Shown here in pieces: positions 36,801 through 50,500 of a stretch of DNA of 64,000 nt. The stretch is from Linepithema humile. Its lineage: Eukaryota; Arthropoda; Insecta; Hymenoptera; Formicidae. The position numbers and the translations under genes were made by a program. How positions within the stretch are numbered: position 1 is the stretch's first letter; every line of letters begins with the position of its first letter. Under the pieces are notes generated by a model that worked only from the letters and a program-made list of their open reading frames with translations, was not told the origin of the DNA and ran no database searches. The stretch covers positions 6,372,501 to 6,436,500 of the forward strand of contig NC_090129.1 in assembly GCF_040581485.1 (NCBI RefSeq). Direction: 5' to 3'.

Positions 36801-39552
36801 AATTAACGTTGTTAAATTATTGCAGGTGACTTACCGAGGCCAAGTAAACCCATTACTAACGCTACAACGCCGACCAGAAAGGACAGCAGGACTGCATGCG
36901 ACACCGGGTCTAACTGAGGGTCCAATTGAGATATTGTTTGATAAGTCAGCAAGGAAATTATGGCTGTGGGTCCCATGGGTATGTCCTTGCAGGATCCAAA
37001 AATTACATATATAAAGCAACCCAAGAAGCTGCCATATAAACCATACTGTAATAAAAAGAAGAAAACATGAATACAGAATATCCGAAAAATCAATTTTTTG
37101 CGCTTCTTGAAAATTAATTTGCAAAAGACTTTTAATCGTGTTTTTCAAACTAATAATAATTGGATTTTTTAAATCGATTTTATTTATCAGATTAGACGAA
37201 GAACACTTGGTCAAATATCCATTATAAATCCCAATGTAAATTTTGCGGAATCCTCTGCAAGGATCCTCTCATTAAATAAGTAATAATTTTGTATGCACCT
37301 GTGACGGTAAACCGGCAACATTCGAGTACGCCAGCGACTGAGGAATAACAGTGAGACCCACGGTGATTCCGGCCACTAGATCTCCGAGTGCATCTTGACC
37401 ATTGTACCTTGGTAGCCACCTCAAGAATGGCAGTCTTTTGTAAAGGGTTTTCCTCGTGCAGATGCCCTTGGCACGTCGCTTCGTGTACTGCAACATCGAC
37501 TTCACAAGACCTTCCTTCTGTTTGACCTCGTCCCCCGGCTCTTCGATCACTGTTGACGCAGTAAACAAGGTAAGCTTTGTTCTTATATTACATTTATTTT
37601 GTATAAGTAAATTTATTTAGTTAAAAAAGTTTGCTTCTCTTTTCAAAATTAATTTGCGGAAAATCCAATTTCGTTATTATTAAGAATCTTATTAAATCCA
37701 AAACGCACAACACAACCACACAGTTATGACTATATTCATCTAAAGCGCCTGGATTTTATAAAATTTTATTGTGTTACATAAATATGCTTCTCTCGCGATT
37801 ATGATGGTGCTTTTAAATAAGAACGAAAAACATAAGAAGGATCTAAAAAACCATTTCTCAATTAAACTATATCGCCGCTCGCAGCTTTCAAATATTTCCT
37901 ACAAGGATCCACATATATCATGTCGCGTTTGCAGTCTTCCACGTTAAACTATAAATAATTTCTCTCATCTGCGAAAACGTAACGTAATGAGCGGATGACA
38001 AGGACGATGCACTGTCCGAGCAGTGCGTCAAATTTATTATCTCGTCGAAAGAAAAAGCGCGAGGAAGAAATAAAAAAATATTGCGCACTCTCAGGCACGC
38101 GTCTGGATATGTTTCTAAAGCACGTCTGCTGTTCCGAAGGACGATTTTGCGTTTACCGCGTCAAGGAAGGCGAACCAGTTGCGCGGGATAAAATCATTGA
38201 CGATGTGCATAAATCATAGGCACTGTAATCCCGTATGTGCTAATATCACGAACGTACATTGTAGATGCCAAAAGCTCGGAAAAAAATTTTATCTCTTATT
38301 TTATAGTATAATATGCAGAATATTTTATGAGATACGCGCGCACGCACAATGACATTTCTTGTTGTCTTTTTAAACATGAAATAGCCGATGATGAAATAAT
38401 TTATTTTCATAGAGGAAAAGTTTTGTTATTTCAGAAAACATTAACAAAAATTAAAAAATGTTTCTTCTATGAGAATAGACTACACATTGGCATTATTTTC
38501 ATTCTCATTGTAATAATTTATTGGAACTCTGAAAATAATGATAAATCATTATTACTTTAATCGTAGAAAGTCGATAAAATTCTATCAAATCGAGAGCCTA
38601 AGTGATTTTATCTCAATCTTATTTTATCAATGATTAAATATAATATAATTGTAACGTGCAACAATTTTTATCTCTGTGATGAAAAGTCGTGATAACATTA
38701 AATCTTGAAATCTATAGTTGAAGAATCAATGTTAAGCTTATCATATCAATATATAATATAAGCTTTTACAATATAATTAAATATTTATTGCCGTGTTTGT
38801 GACAAATTGTTATGAAGTACTACAAGTTTTTACAATATTCTGTAATATTTTGAAAGAAATTTCCAAACATTTTGCATCTCATATTTAATACTCAGTATTC
38901 AACATTCAACATTCTCAGCATCAGCTTTAATTTTGAAGCGTGGATTGGTAGTATCATAAATAATTCAGAACTTTTTTGTCTATACAATCCCCACATTAAT
39001 ACATAAATAATTACAAAGCTATTTTTTATTAAAAAATTAGGATTTTTTAAAATTTATATTTATTCATAAAATTAGGGATTAGGCAAATATTTTTGTATTA
39101 TATTATGCCTGATGTATAAAATATAAAACCGCGCGCACGTGTGGCTTTATTAGATATATTATTATTACGCGCTTTATGTCTGCTATTATGTCCGACCGGT
39201 CATTAAATTTTATGGTAGATACTTACTCTTATGGCATCCTTTGCCGCGTGCGAAAACCAATTTACATTTTATTCGGATGCGTACGTTTATGATAGAATTC
39301 TTTTTCCGCGTATTTATTCCGCGCGTAGCATTTTGTTAACTGAAAACACGATTTTGCCTTGACATTTGCGCATTACGACGCCGTTTGTAACTTACAGATA
39401 AAATCAGAAGATCCCTGATGGTTTTCATTCGTATTGTGAAATGATTGATACGAGTGAATGTGATCCACATTATTGATAGATCCGCTTAAGCCGTGATTCA
39501 CGTAGCCCTCCAAGCCCTGCCGGCTGTCTATCAAATCATTACTGTTCTTCAT
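33839..39552 (-). CDS. SLC26-family sulfate/anion transporter (SLC26A11-like)
   Basis: A multi-pass plasma- or endomembrane protein of the SulP/SLC26 family, which moves sulfate, chloride and related anions. Ten coding exons on the minus strand: 39,552-39,396, 37,549-37,299, 37,045-36,835, 36,619-36,399, 36,138-35,967, 35,556-35,389, 35,243-35,082, 34,850-34,710, 34,627-34,482 and 34,195-33,839. All phases close, giving 661 aa. The N-terminal exon is a polar tail. The SulP signature region, with GDLVAGITVGLTVIPQSLAY, is intact, followed by PMGPTAIISLLTYQT, many hydrophobic segments, and GSLSRSAVNNASG in the core. A C-terminal STAS domain (last exon) includes VVIDCSHIYGADFTAA. The start is the first ATG after an acceptor at 39,554, so a noncoding leader exon lies upstream. 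Similarity to SLC26A11 is from memory of the family, and the substrate cannot be fixed. Confidence 0.93.
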
Positions 39553-42500
39553 TCTGAAAAAATATCAAGTTTTCTATTTATTAATATATTATTTAACAAA
39601 GTTTATACGAATAATCCATGTAGATAGTTCATAAAAGCTTATAAAAGAACATTGATATAAAATGAAAACTGAGAGAAAAATATTTTACTCTTTATCGAAG
39701 GAGGAAATTGCGACAGTATATGGTCGCGTTTGAAAAAGTTGAAAATATCACGAGCTTTCTGCAGTTATTATATTAATCAAAACACGTGGCAATACGATCG
39801 TGACACTTCGATCGTTAGTTGAGATGATTGAAAATGATATTCGCGAATGGTCGGCACGAGTCTATTAAACTTGGCCGTGAACCGCGTACTAATTGTAGTC
39901 AAGGCAATATTGTCACTATTGTCACGAGGATATATTTAATCCTTCCATTATTTCCCAGGAATAATACAATATAAAAATTATTGCTACATCGTAAACCGCT
40001 AGTCTTGACGCGTTTTATTCCATTCGTTACTTCAGCATCGTTCAACATCGTTTTGCAAAGCATTTCATCTGTCATAATAATTATACCAAAGAAATTATTC
40101 GAGTAAATAACAGTTCGGTCTCTGATTGATCGGTGATTGTGCGAAGAAAATTGTGAAAGTATCCATTTAACAATAATTTGTTCAATTTTACAATATAATT
40201 ACGAATATTAATTTAGTTCGGTTGACAAACTTTATATTAGACTCTTAATTCGTTCTGTTAACTCGATGTTGATTTGAGCAAAAAGTTTTATCCGTTTAAA
40301 CATTTTTTTTCTCTGCGGATTACTGGTCTTCTTTCAATAACGTCGCTTCAGCGCTTCAAGTGTAACGCGAATGCAGCCCTCCCGATACTGTGTTACGTGA
40401 GAGCGGTTATTGCAATGGCTAGTGCCCCTATTTTATGTAAGATGCGCAGTTTCATAACTTTTAAATCTTATGTCGCGTCTCAGATCGATATCATTTTGCG
40501 ACCAGAGATTTATGCGCGTACTGTTCCCATAAACGCGTACAGCTCTCACAGATATTGTTTCTCTTGTACTAAAAATGAAAAATTAAAACTTTTATCCATT
40601 TATTTGGAATCGCTTAAAAGTCGAAGAAAATTATATACCGAATATTTACAGAATATTGTTAACTTCAACACAAATTTTTCAAAATTAGAACATTTTTTCT
40701 CTAATGTCGAAACATTTTATTTTCTCATTTTTATACATTTAATAATTTTGATCTTCTGATAAAATGTTTTGATAAAACTCTTGTATTATTAATAATGAAA
40801 TATTCGCAGCGTTCATAGTTTTCGTTCTTCTCTGTTCTTATTAAATAAATTCTTTAGAATACGCGCACGCGCGCGCGTATAATAAACTGAAGGAAATAAT
40901 TCATGTAAATTCTCGCTTGAAATGTGCTTCAACATTCCAATTAGAAATGATATAATACAACTTTGAATTACAATCAGTGCAATTATGTACAAACAGCTGC
41001 AATAAAAAAATTAACTGATTAATCTTAATATACTTTCGTTTTACAATCCGATATAGTGAAATTGATAATTTCTAACGAATTAACATGTCTAATTTTTATG
41101 TAAATTTATTGATATCGATATCTCTAACATCAAGTGAAACATATCATCATACGTGTACAAAGTCCAATATGCTGATGAGAATCACGTTTGATCTTCGATA
41201 GAGCTAGAGCGTTTAATTTATCGTTAAAAGACCGTAACAATTACTACAAGTGGCTTCGATTGACTAGCGTCGTGTCATGTGATCGTTTATCGATATCAAT
41301 GTTTTCATCGTAAATATTGCACTTTTAGAAAGAATGAGAAAAGGCTGCTGTACAATTGTGCAATAACGGAATGAGCGCATTTCTCAGCGATGATATACAT
41401 TTCATGAAATTTACACTCTGTCTTACGTGTAGCTTTTTATTGCACGGGCGATATGTCGCAGAATCACGAGAAAAGTGACAGTTTGAACAAATATCGTAAA
41501 TATTGAGCAATAGACTAGATAATCTTGTAATTTTCTCAAGCGCTGATCGTATATACGAAACTCGTCTGAGATTTATGACTCACACATAATACATGTGCAT
41601 ATGTTCACATGTTTTGCTATGATAAATGTCAGCGATCTTAAAAGAGAGGAAATGAGTGCGAAAGATATCATCGTGTTCTGAACTTCTAATGAGAGTTGGA
41701 TAATAGAAAAAAAAGTAATGGAATTTTCTAAGGAAAATTCCGTTATTATTCAGTTTTATTTGTTTGGCATTTTAAATATTTAATAAATTAATGGAGTATA
41801 AAAATATGTTATTAATTAACATACTTTTTAATGTATAATAATATCGCTAATTTGTTCCATTCGCCGATGACTTTTTATTTTTTAATAAGAAAAACGTTTT
41901 TAAAATTTTTATGCGAATTTTTATGCGAAATTTTTAATCTTTTTATGCGATATTTTCAAAGCTAAAACGACTGATAAAAACTACGAACCATATTTTTGGT
42001 AAAAATATTAAAATCTTTTACACGAAATTTGAATAATATTTCTAATTGACTGTCGCATTATCTCGCGTATATTCCGAAATTAATTAATAGCTTCGAGCGT
42101 TGTCGATCGATACTAGAACAGAGGATATACATCGCTCTAAAACTAGTTTCTTATCGTGTTAATAATCCTTTTGTTTCGCTTTGAGTCACATGTTTCTGGT
42201 CGTTTAAAAGCAGTTACCAAGACTATCGATGTAAATGTTCGTTAATGTCTACCTCCAGGTTGCGAAAAAAAGCGGCAATTATATATTATTAAAAAAAATA
42301 TCGGAGCTTAGAAAAACGTTGCTAAAATGAATATTAGTGGTTTTTCCCAACGATATTACGTATTGCGGCCTTTTATCTTAATAACGATAATTTTAACTTT
42401 TCGAAATAATATACATGAATAGTTCTTCTCTAACAATACATGAATTATTGCTATTTTTGCTTCTTGAATAAATGTATTAAATGTTATTTTATTTTGTTCT

Positions 42501-44360
42501 TTTTGTGCTTTGCCGACTCATTTCCATAAGCTGTATTATCGTGAATATGTAATATTAATAATTATCACAAAAGTATGTCGCGCAACAACGCGACAACGTG
42601 GCATAATTGTGGCAAAAATTGCAAATCACGTTCGAATTTGTTTGTAAATGCGCGACGTTCGATAGACACATCGTACCTTCTTGAATACGTATCTGCATAG
42701 CTCTTGTTGCATTAACGAGCGTTAGCCGAGTCGGTTCATTTACAAAAGAAAAGATCATCAATTGATAACGTGTGATGTGAAACGTGCCAGGTCGTTTATC
42801 GGCTTGACAATGACATTCTCCTCGCAAGGTCTTTCGCGATCTGCGCGAACCGGAATGGGTAATTATGCCCGTACGTGAGACTAAAAAGTTAGATAAGGTA
42901 ACGAACAAGCAGATTAACTTCAGATTGCACAAATTAATGAAGGATTGATTATTGCCGACCTCGACAACATGCGAATTCTTAGAATTCTTCAAGTGACAAA
43001 AAAAGATCGCGAAAAATTATTTGAAATACGATTTTCAATGGCAACTTTCTGTCACAAAGATACGAACAAACGTCGCAAATAGATAGATAATTGCCGTTGA
43101 AGTCAAAGTTTACCGCGAATGATCAAACGAAGATACGATAGAACAAACTTAAAAGCGGTATCAGTCAATAATTAAACGAGCGACTAAAGGCTGTATTTGA
43201 TATTTAATTTAATAAGACACGTCGACTTAGCCCATAATCTTCATGATTATTACAATCTGATGGTTAATCTTATCAGACGCGCTACCAAATACCAAATGGA
43301 ATATATCAAGTGATGAACACTTTTTTTATTTTTCGTGAATAATTTCGCGTGCTCCTGATGATTATGTATACGTCGCAAACATCGTTATTTTGGTTTCCTG
43401 TTCATAATTATGATAAGTGGAAACTTATTTTACGTTATGTAAAATTTATGTCGTAGCATTCTTAGACATTATTATACAATAATAACATCGTTATAATTTT
43501 TTTAATTTTTTTTGTTCCTGGTTCATTATATTTATATTTGTTACATAAATCAATTAGATTGCACAAAAAAATTATTCCAGATGGTAGATGATAATTTTAC
43601 AATTACTTTGATAACAAATATAAGTAATTTTTATATTTTTAAGTTGCACAATTTCAAAACTTATTCACCAAAAAATTAATTAAAAAATTATGGTAAACTA
43701 TAATTTTTTTTCAATATTTTATAACAATTTTTATTTAAATGCAACTGATTGTTTTAGAAAGACATGAAAATAAAGCGGGATATGATAAAAATTACACTTA
43801 CTTAAACGTTTGCTAAGTACTTTGAGAAGATTCGTTTCCGGTTGATTTCTCAGAAGATCTTCTTGCTAAGAGGAAGAAAGGTCGTGAAGCGTTAAAACGC
43901 GTCAGTTTTCTTCCTCGAGGAATTCAAATTTCGTTTCTGTGTTCAATTCCGAAAATGCTTCTCTTTGCTACTTCGAAACATTGCGCGGATGGTCTCTCGT
44001 TAAAATGTCAATTTCCGTCAACAGAACACTCGCCAGCGAAAAAGACGAACATTCGCTGCGCGATGCCTTCGCGAATCTCGATAACGCTCTTCAGCTTCCG
44101 GCCTCCTCAGCGCTGGAGAAACGTTAAAACAAAACGCGAAAATGAGGTAATGCGATGCAGTAAATTTATAAACAATATTGCAATGAAGTGTAAATATAAG
44201 TATTTATGTGTCTCAAAAGATATGCGAGATTTCGGACCGATTTTCACGGCGCAATGACGAAACTGAGTTCGCGGCGACGCGCGACCGGCCATTTAAACGC
44301 GTCGCGCTTCACAAACGGGGCGCACTCCCTCTCTCCTCGGCGACCTCAGCCTCCCCCGCA
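39553..44360. other. Upstream region of the SLC26 gene, AT-rich
   Basis: No coding exon is supported. The leader exon(s) and promoter of the SLC26 gene should be here. A (CG)n-rich alternating purine-pyrimidine tract at about 40,861-40,878 could adopt Z-DNA. An imperfect hairpin lies at about 41,716-41,745. A GC-richer patch at 43,940-44,360 leads into the plus-strand promoter. Confidence 0.4.
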
Positions 44361-44530
44361 TGACGTCAACAGAACCGCATTAATCGTCACGTGATGGCAA
44401 ACGATCCCGGCTTCGGATCGACCGCCGTGGAACTCGATTCGATCGCCGATCACGCGCTATCGGTACATTGCCCGCCGCCGAGAGAATATTCTAGCATATA
44501 AAATGTGCCGCACATCCGTGCGGATCAGTT
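44361..44530 (+). promoter_or_regulatory. TATA plus initiator promoter with CRE and E-box
   Basis: TATAAAA at 44,497-44,503 is 30 nt upstream of an initiator TCAGTT at 44,525-44,530 (A at 44,527 as +1), the textbook insect spacing. Upstream lie a full CRE, TGACGTCA (44,361-44,368), and a palindromic E-box, TCACGTGA (44,387-44,394). Local GC content rises sharply. Downstream, candidate donors GTAATG (44,587) and GTAAGT (44,738) suggest a noncoding first exon. TATA-Inr genes in insects tend to be tissue-specific or inducible. Confidence 0.6.
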
Positions 44531-47500
44531 AAAAATTTTCGGACGCCGGGCTGAAAAGCTCCTACGAGATCCTCCGTCAGTCAAGTAATGCATGAAATTT
44601 CAACTAAGAGCGCTATTTATATTTATGAGATAACGAGCGTTCAATTAATATCCATCGCTTCCAGCAATCGGTCGATCGTAAAAAATTCCGATGTTGCGAT
44701 AAGACTGAATTTCCGTCGGTGGACACCGTACTCACTGTAAGTCCTTCCGGTTTATCGATAATATTTAATCTGTGCACTTGAGTATTTAATTGTTACAAAG
44801 TGTTAATACAATTTATCTTTTCTTTCTTTGAGAAATAACATGTTGTAATGTTTGAGATAAATTGCGTTTGATATTTTAATACATATTTCATTTTCTTAGA
44901 GTTATATCGAGCATAGTATCAGTTTGATAGCGTATGTAATAGACATCGATAAGAAAAATTATATTGCTAATTGCAAATTTATTCAAATTGATGTCTATTC
45001 ATTCTAATCATCCATCTTTATTGCTTTATTAATTGTCGTCAAACTCACTCTGATTTAAAACGTATAAAATTATTTTTATAAATAAATATTTATATTATTC
45101 AATTATCATTTTTTTAAATATCGAGGCTACTTTTAACAAATTCAGATTTTTAATAATTAAAAAGAAACGTTACTGGTGAACACAACGCGAATAATTGATA
45201 TCTAAAACAAAGTGACATTATGATGTTTTCTAGTTTTCCAAATTTAGACATTTTATATCCTTTTATCTGCATTAGTTCACGAAAACAATTATGATTATAT
45301 ATCATCTCTCTATCACTAAATATTTAATCCGACAGGACGAAAATATGTTTACTTAAGAAATTCATTACGGAGGCGTTTGCGAGAGAAACATGAAACCTTT
45401 CGTGCAAATTCTCCATTAACTATTTTTGATAAGCATTCAATAATATTGTGCAACGTTGCACTACGCGTTACTTTCTTCGACGCTGCCTTTCTATATTAAA
45501 TATTACAAAATATTTTCTATTAAAAAATAAACATTGATGAGTTGTACAAAAAAAACATTAATGTGTAATTGATATGATATAATATCAATTCCGTATGTAT
45601 TTGGTATATGAAATTCTTTATTGATATTTAGATAAGGTATCTTCATTGTTAGATATTTGTTTAGTCATTTTACTTAGACTCGAGGATAGATTAATTATGT
45701 CAAATAGCAGTGCTCATATCGTCAGTACACCTGGGTGCCTGAATTGTAGCACACTTTGCAAACAGATAAATTGCTAGTTGGTAATGCAAACGAATTGTCA
45801 AACGCTATAAAACACGCAGAGAAGTTTTCACGCTTCTCTCACGACGGCGGATTTCATTGAGCAAACATATTTGCGTCTCGCGTTTCGGATTTAATGCGTA
45901 ATGATAGATAGATGATATATAATCTCGATTGCTATCGTCACTTGATACAGATACGGCAAGGTGTTAAAATCGCGAAAACAGGGGATCTAGAACATCTGTT
46001 GTTACGGAAGAATTTTTTGAATGAATGAATTATTTAATTATTGCACATATTAATCGCTTTTGACAATATTTTACATTAGTTGGAATCGTATTATATTACG
46101 TTTATGTTCTATCATTTGACATTAAAAAATTCTTAAAATGTCTACTTATTTGCGACAAATTAAAAAAAATTTTCAAGTTTTTTTCCGTCTTTCTTTTATG
46201 TATTATAATTTTTGAAAATCTATTTCAAATATTAATACATCTAGAAATTGATATAACATGTCGATACATTTTATTAGTATTAAATTTTTCTTTTAATTTT
46301 CCAAGTTGATGTATTATTGCATACTACTATCCAACTGTTCCAATAGGCTGGGAATCTTTGATGTAGTATCTTTTCGCGGAATATTGTTTTAGCTGAATAA
46401 TTAATCATGCGGTTAGCATTTTCCATATTCTTAATCAACGGTTTTATAAATATTGATACTGCGCTCGTAAATTATATTTAATTGTCATCGCGCAATTAAT
46501 GCTCGTTAAATGCAAATACACGCATACTTAATATTCGAATGTTGATATTAATAATTAAAATATTGGTTATAACTTTATTCACCAGTTGGTTGCGACATAA
46601 CACCTCGTCGAAAGTAACCGCGAGTTTGCATCTCTGACGTAAATCGAAGAGACTCTCACAAACACGAATCAGTGTGTGACATTAACTTTCCTTATCATTA
46701 TTTGTAAGATATTAAAAATATTCAATGTCATGAAATTTCTAAAGGATTGGAATTTATCGGAACGTCTGTTGAAAAAATACGCGGATGTATTTTCCTGAAA
46801 AAATTATATTAAAAAAAATTAAAAATTTATGATATTTTATGAATGTTTATATTTTCTTAGCTGTTGTGAATTTTGGTTTGTCTTTATTGAATTGCATTAT
46901 TAAATTATAAGATGATTTCTCAAAGTTTACAAACCAGTTACTAAAAGTTACGCAAGTCTTGCAAGTCTTGAGAAATCGATGTCTTGGTTAGATGACTCAC
47001 AATTATAAAAATGTGGAGAACCACTACCAGCTGCTGTATTAAATGTATCATTTCAATTGTGTCAAGTGTTCAGTTTCATTAAATATTTACATCATCCGCT
47101 AAGTCCCGTGACTAGTCCCGTGCGAGTAATCAAGCTTTAATCATTTTCGCAAACGTATCAGCAGTGAAATTTCAAGGTAATCCTGTTGTTTTGCGGCATT
47201 TTAATCGGTCACGTGCTTTCAGTTGATCCGCCGTCAATCTGATAACACGCCGGTGCCAAGGAGCGGTTCGACAACAAATTTATATCGAATCGACCCGTTT
47301 AGAGACCCGAGGAACGTTAGACCGTAAATAGCACATTAAACGATCACATTATCCTTTTCCAGACATTTTTTCAGTTTTTAATTTATTTTATAAGTATATT
47401 TTCAAATGCATATTCTGTCATTATTTAAAAGATCTAAAAACATGGATTATTTAATTATTTTATTCATGACATCTCTCTAGAGCTTCATTTTTCTGAATTT

Positions 47501-50500
47501 AATTTTTCTTCATTTTTTTTTTAGTAAAACAAACCACTGTTAGCGTTGCAAAAGGACTGTTTTTGTAATGAAATTGATGCTTTAATGTATTAAAATATTT
47601 TTATCCCCCAAAATATCGATATCATTCGCCATCAAATATCGCCATCATTCTTTTAGTTTAACGATTCTTGGGCTAATCTAAACAATTAGGATTTGTCGAT
47701 TTAATTCGTCGAATTTTATGACGCATCTTCGATTAAGTGCGAGAAAGTGACGTAACGGTCACCTAAGCGAAAGCACGCGCTCCAAATTTCGCGCATAAAC
47801 AACCATTAAACGACGGTCGCCTTGGATTTAATGCGTGAAACAAACAACGTAATATACGACCCCCTCGTAGAACTGATATTTAGCATAATAGTTACAGGAA
47901 GCCGCACACTGTTGACGAATTAAACAATGCTATAAGCTCTCCCGCAGCCTCTTACAGTTCTCAAAGATAAATGGTTGCGCGTGTCGCGCCGACTTTTGCC
48001 GCGTGAATCTCTAATGATCTATTGAACTTCCATGATTATCACGTCACGGAAATTTTGTCTTATTAAAATTGCCACGTGACTTCTCACGACATATGTACAT
48101 GTTTAACATAATACATCTTAATACTGCAAAAAAGATGCCGCACCTATTTGATAATTGTAGCCTTGATTCCCGTTAATGCGCAACAGCAACAACTGCAGCG
48201 ATGTACCCATCGTTGACGCAGGAACAACGTCATTCGCGAATTATATTCGGGGAATATAATTCCCCGAATATAGAACGAAATGACCACGAAAGGTTCACAT
48301 ATGCGTGAAATCAGCGGTTAATATCGCGATAAATTAATTAAGCGCTGCAGCTGATTAGCTCGTATTTCAATGCCTCGCGTCTATTCATCCGTGATAAACG
48401 CAGTCAGACGCAAGTGCTGTTCATTAGATGCAAATTAAGGGAATTCCCGGGGAATTCCGTGCATTGTAATCAAAAACCTATATTGAGGAAAACTGGAAAC
48501 GTTAAATAAAAAAGTTTAACGATCGTAATATCACGAAGACACTATGAAGATATCGCATGTTCGATCTTACGTTTGCGTACCATTCGAACGCGAAAGTGCT
48601 ATCACGCAAGTAGATTTCCAGCAATATCCTCCGCATGCAATGTCTCACTCATTGTTTCTACGAAGTACTATTTCGACAATAAAATACTTTGTCCGTGTTC
48701 AATTTTACGATTGCTTATCACGTTAACACGAAATAGTCATCATTTCAAAGATAATATATACTTCTTTAAATTTTTACATTTACACGTATTTTAACATGAA
48801 AATATCGTCACGTGGAGAAACTTTCCATTGTATATTAATATAATAGCTTAATTGATTTGTATTGTTTCTGCAAAATACCAGTTTGCAGACGATATACTTC
48901 TCTCATATTTCTCACTCAAAACTTTAATGGTGCAGTCAGGCGTCAATAGTTTTGATAGATTTACAGCATCATTGTTATGATGACGCCTGTTAACGGTTTA
49001 TGAAACAGCCGGTCTATAATTTGCAGCTTAAAGTCATATTTGAAAAAAAAAATTTTTTTAAATTTATAATTATGAGATAAGAGATTGATCAAAATAAGTC
49101 TTATTATTTAGTCGTCTAATTATATGCATTGAATATAATAATATAATGTTGTATAAGAATATAAAGATGTAAATAATAATATTATTTCACGGCTAGAGAT
49201 AAAAAATTTTTGAAGAATTTGTAAAAAAGTTTGTCCTTCACATTTTTAAATTCAAAAAAACTATTTAGAAAATTAACTTTCTCGTCGCTTCATTCTTACC
49301 CTTCAGCACTCTCAGTTTGAGTTTCGAAAAAAACAGCAATCATTGTACTTTGTCTTATTGTTTTAGACGTTATAAATCGTAAAAGGAATGACGTATGATA
49401 AGATGAACTTGCGTCACTCGTGAACTCCGATCGAGTATGCACGCACGTTCTACGCACAGGACATTCACTTTTCAACTAATAACAGAACGTGTCCGTCTTT
49501 ATAATATGAAAGCGCGTCAACGACTGACGTGTTTGTTTACATTTTACATTTTACTGTTTCGTGATTATAATATGTATCTGATTTAAATGATCGACCCACA
49601 TAGCACGTTAAATACACGCGTAAATAGACGCATATGAAAAAACTATCACTTTCTATTAACATTACTATTATGTAGATCTAAATTCATCAATCATGTAGCA
49701 TAACATGAAAATGTAGTCTTTTAAACAAGATGAATGAGGCATTACGTTGTGTCCCGCATGCAAAATATTATAGATACAAAATTTATGATGAAGACGGAAT
49801 GCTTCAATTTTTTATCGGATTCTTTTACGGATTTATCAATCATGAACAACAATAACTGAAACTTCTAACAATAAGATATTTTATTGATTTTGATTAACAC
49901 ATAACATATATATTTTATAGATTTAATTAAAATCAGAAGCTGCAAGAATGAAGAATTTACTTGAATCAACTATCTCGATTTGTGGAAAAATTAATCGTAG
50001 CAAAAAAAAGTAGATAAAAAAATTTTATGACTAATTAATTATAATATTACAATCATAAGACTGCAAGCAAATTTTTATTGTAGAAATAGGAGGAAAAAAT
50101 AATATATCGATAATCGATCGTTTTAATTTTTCTTTATTACGCGTCGGAATTTGTTTTATCATCATCCTTGATTCTTGGACTTTTTATTATCTTGTTTTAA
50201 ACATTTGTTAACAAAATTCCATAGAAGGTTTATTCAAATATCTGTGGTTTATAGAAACAATATAATGCTGATCATTTTTACACGTGTTTCTGCAAGATAG
50301 TTTAAGAATGCGAGTCTCGTGAAAGAACGCGAAACTATTTGCATTCTTGTGTTTTGCAGCTGTGTTTTCCGTCTTTCTTTCACAAGGATCACATTTTTTC
50401 GGATTACGATAAGCGTGTCTTCTATGAATAGCACTAAATCGTAACTGTGTAAAAAAAACCTATTGCTTCATAGATTTATACGTTCGTAGAAATCCTAGCA

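Noticed and set aside
40274..40759. 161-codon plus-strand frame
   Set aside because: No recognisable domain, AT-biased composition and no splice or promoter context; not enough to call a gene.
44107..44394. Short frames next to the plus-strand promoter
   Set aside because: They lie upstream of the predicted transcription start and on both strands, so they are unlikely to be translated.
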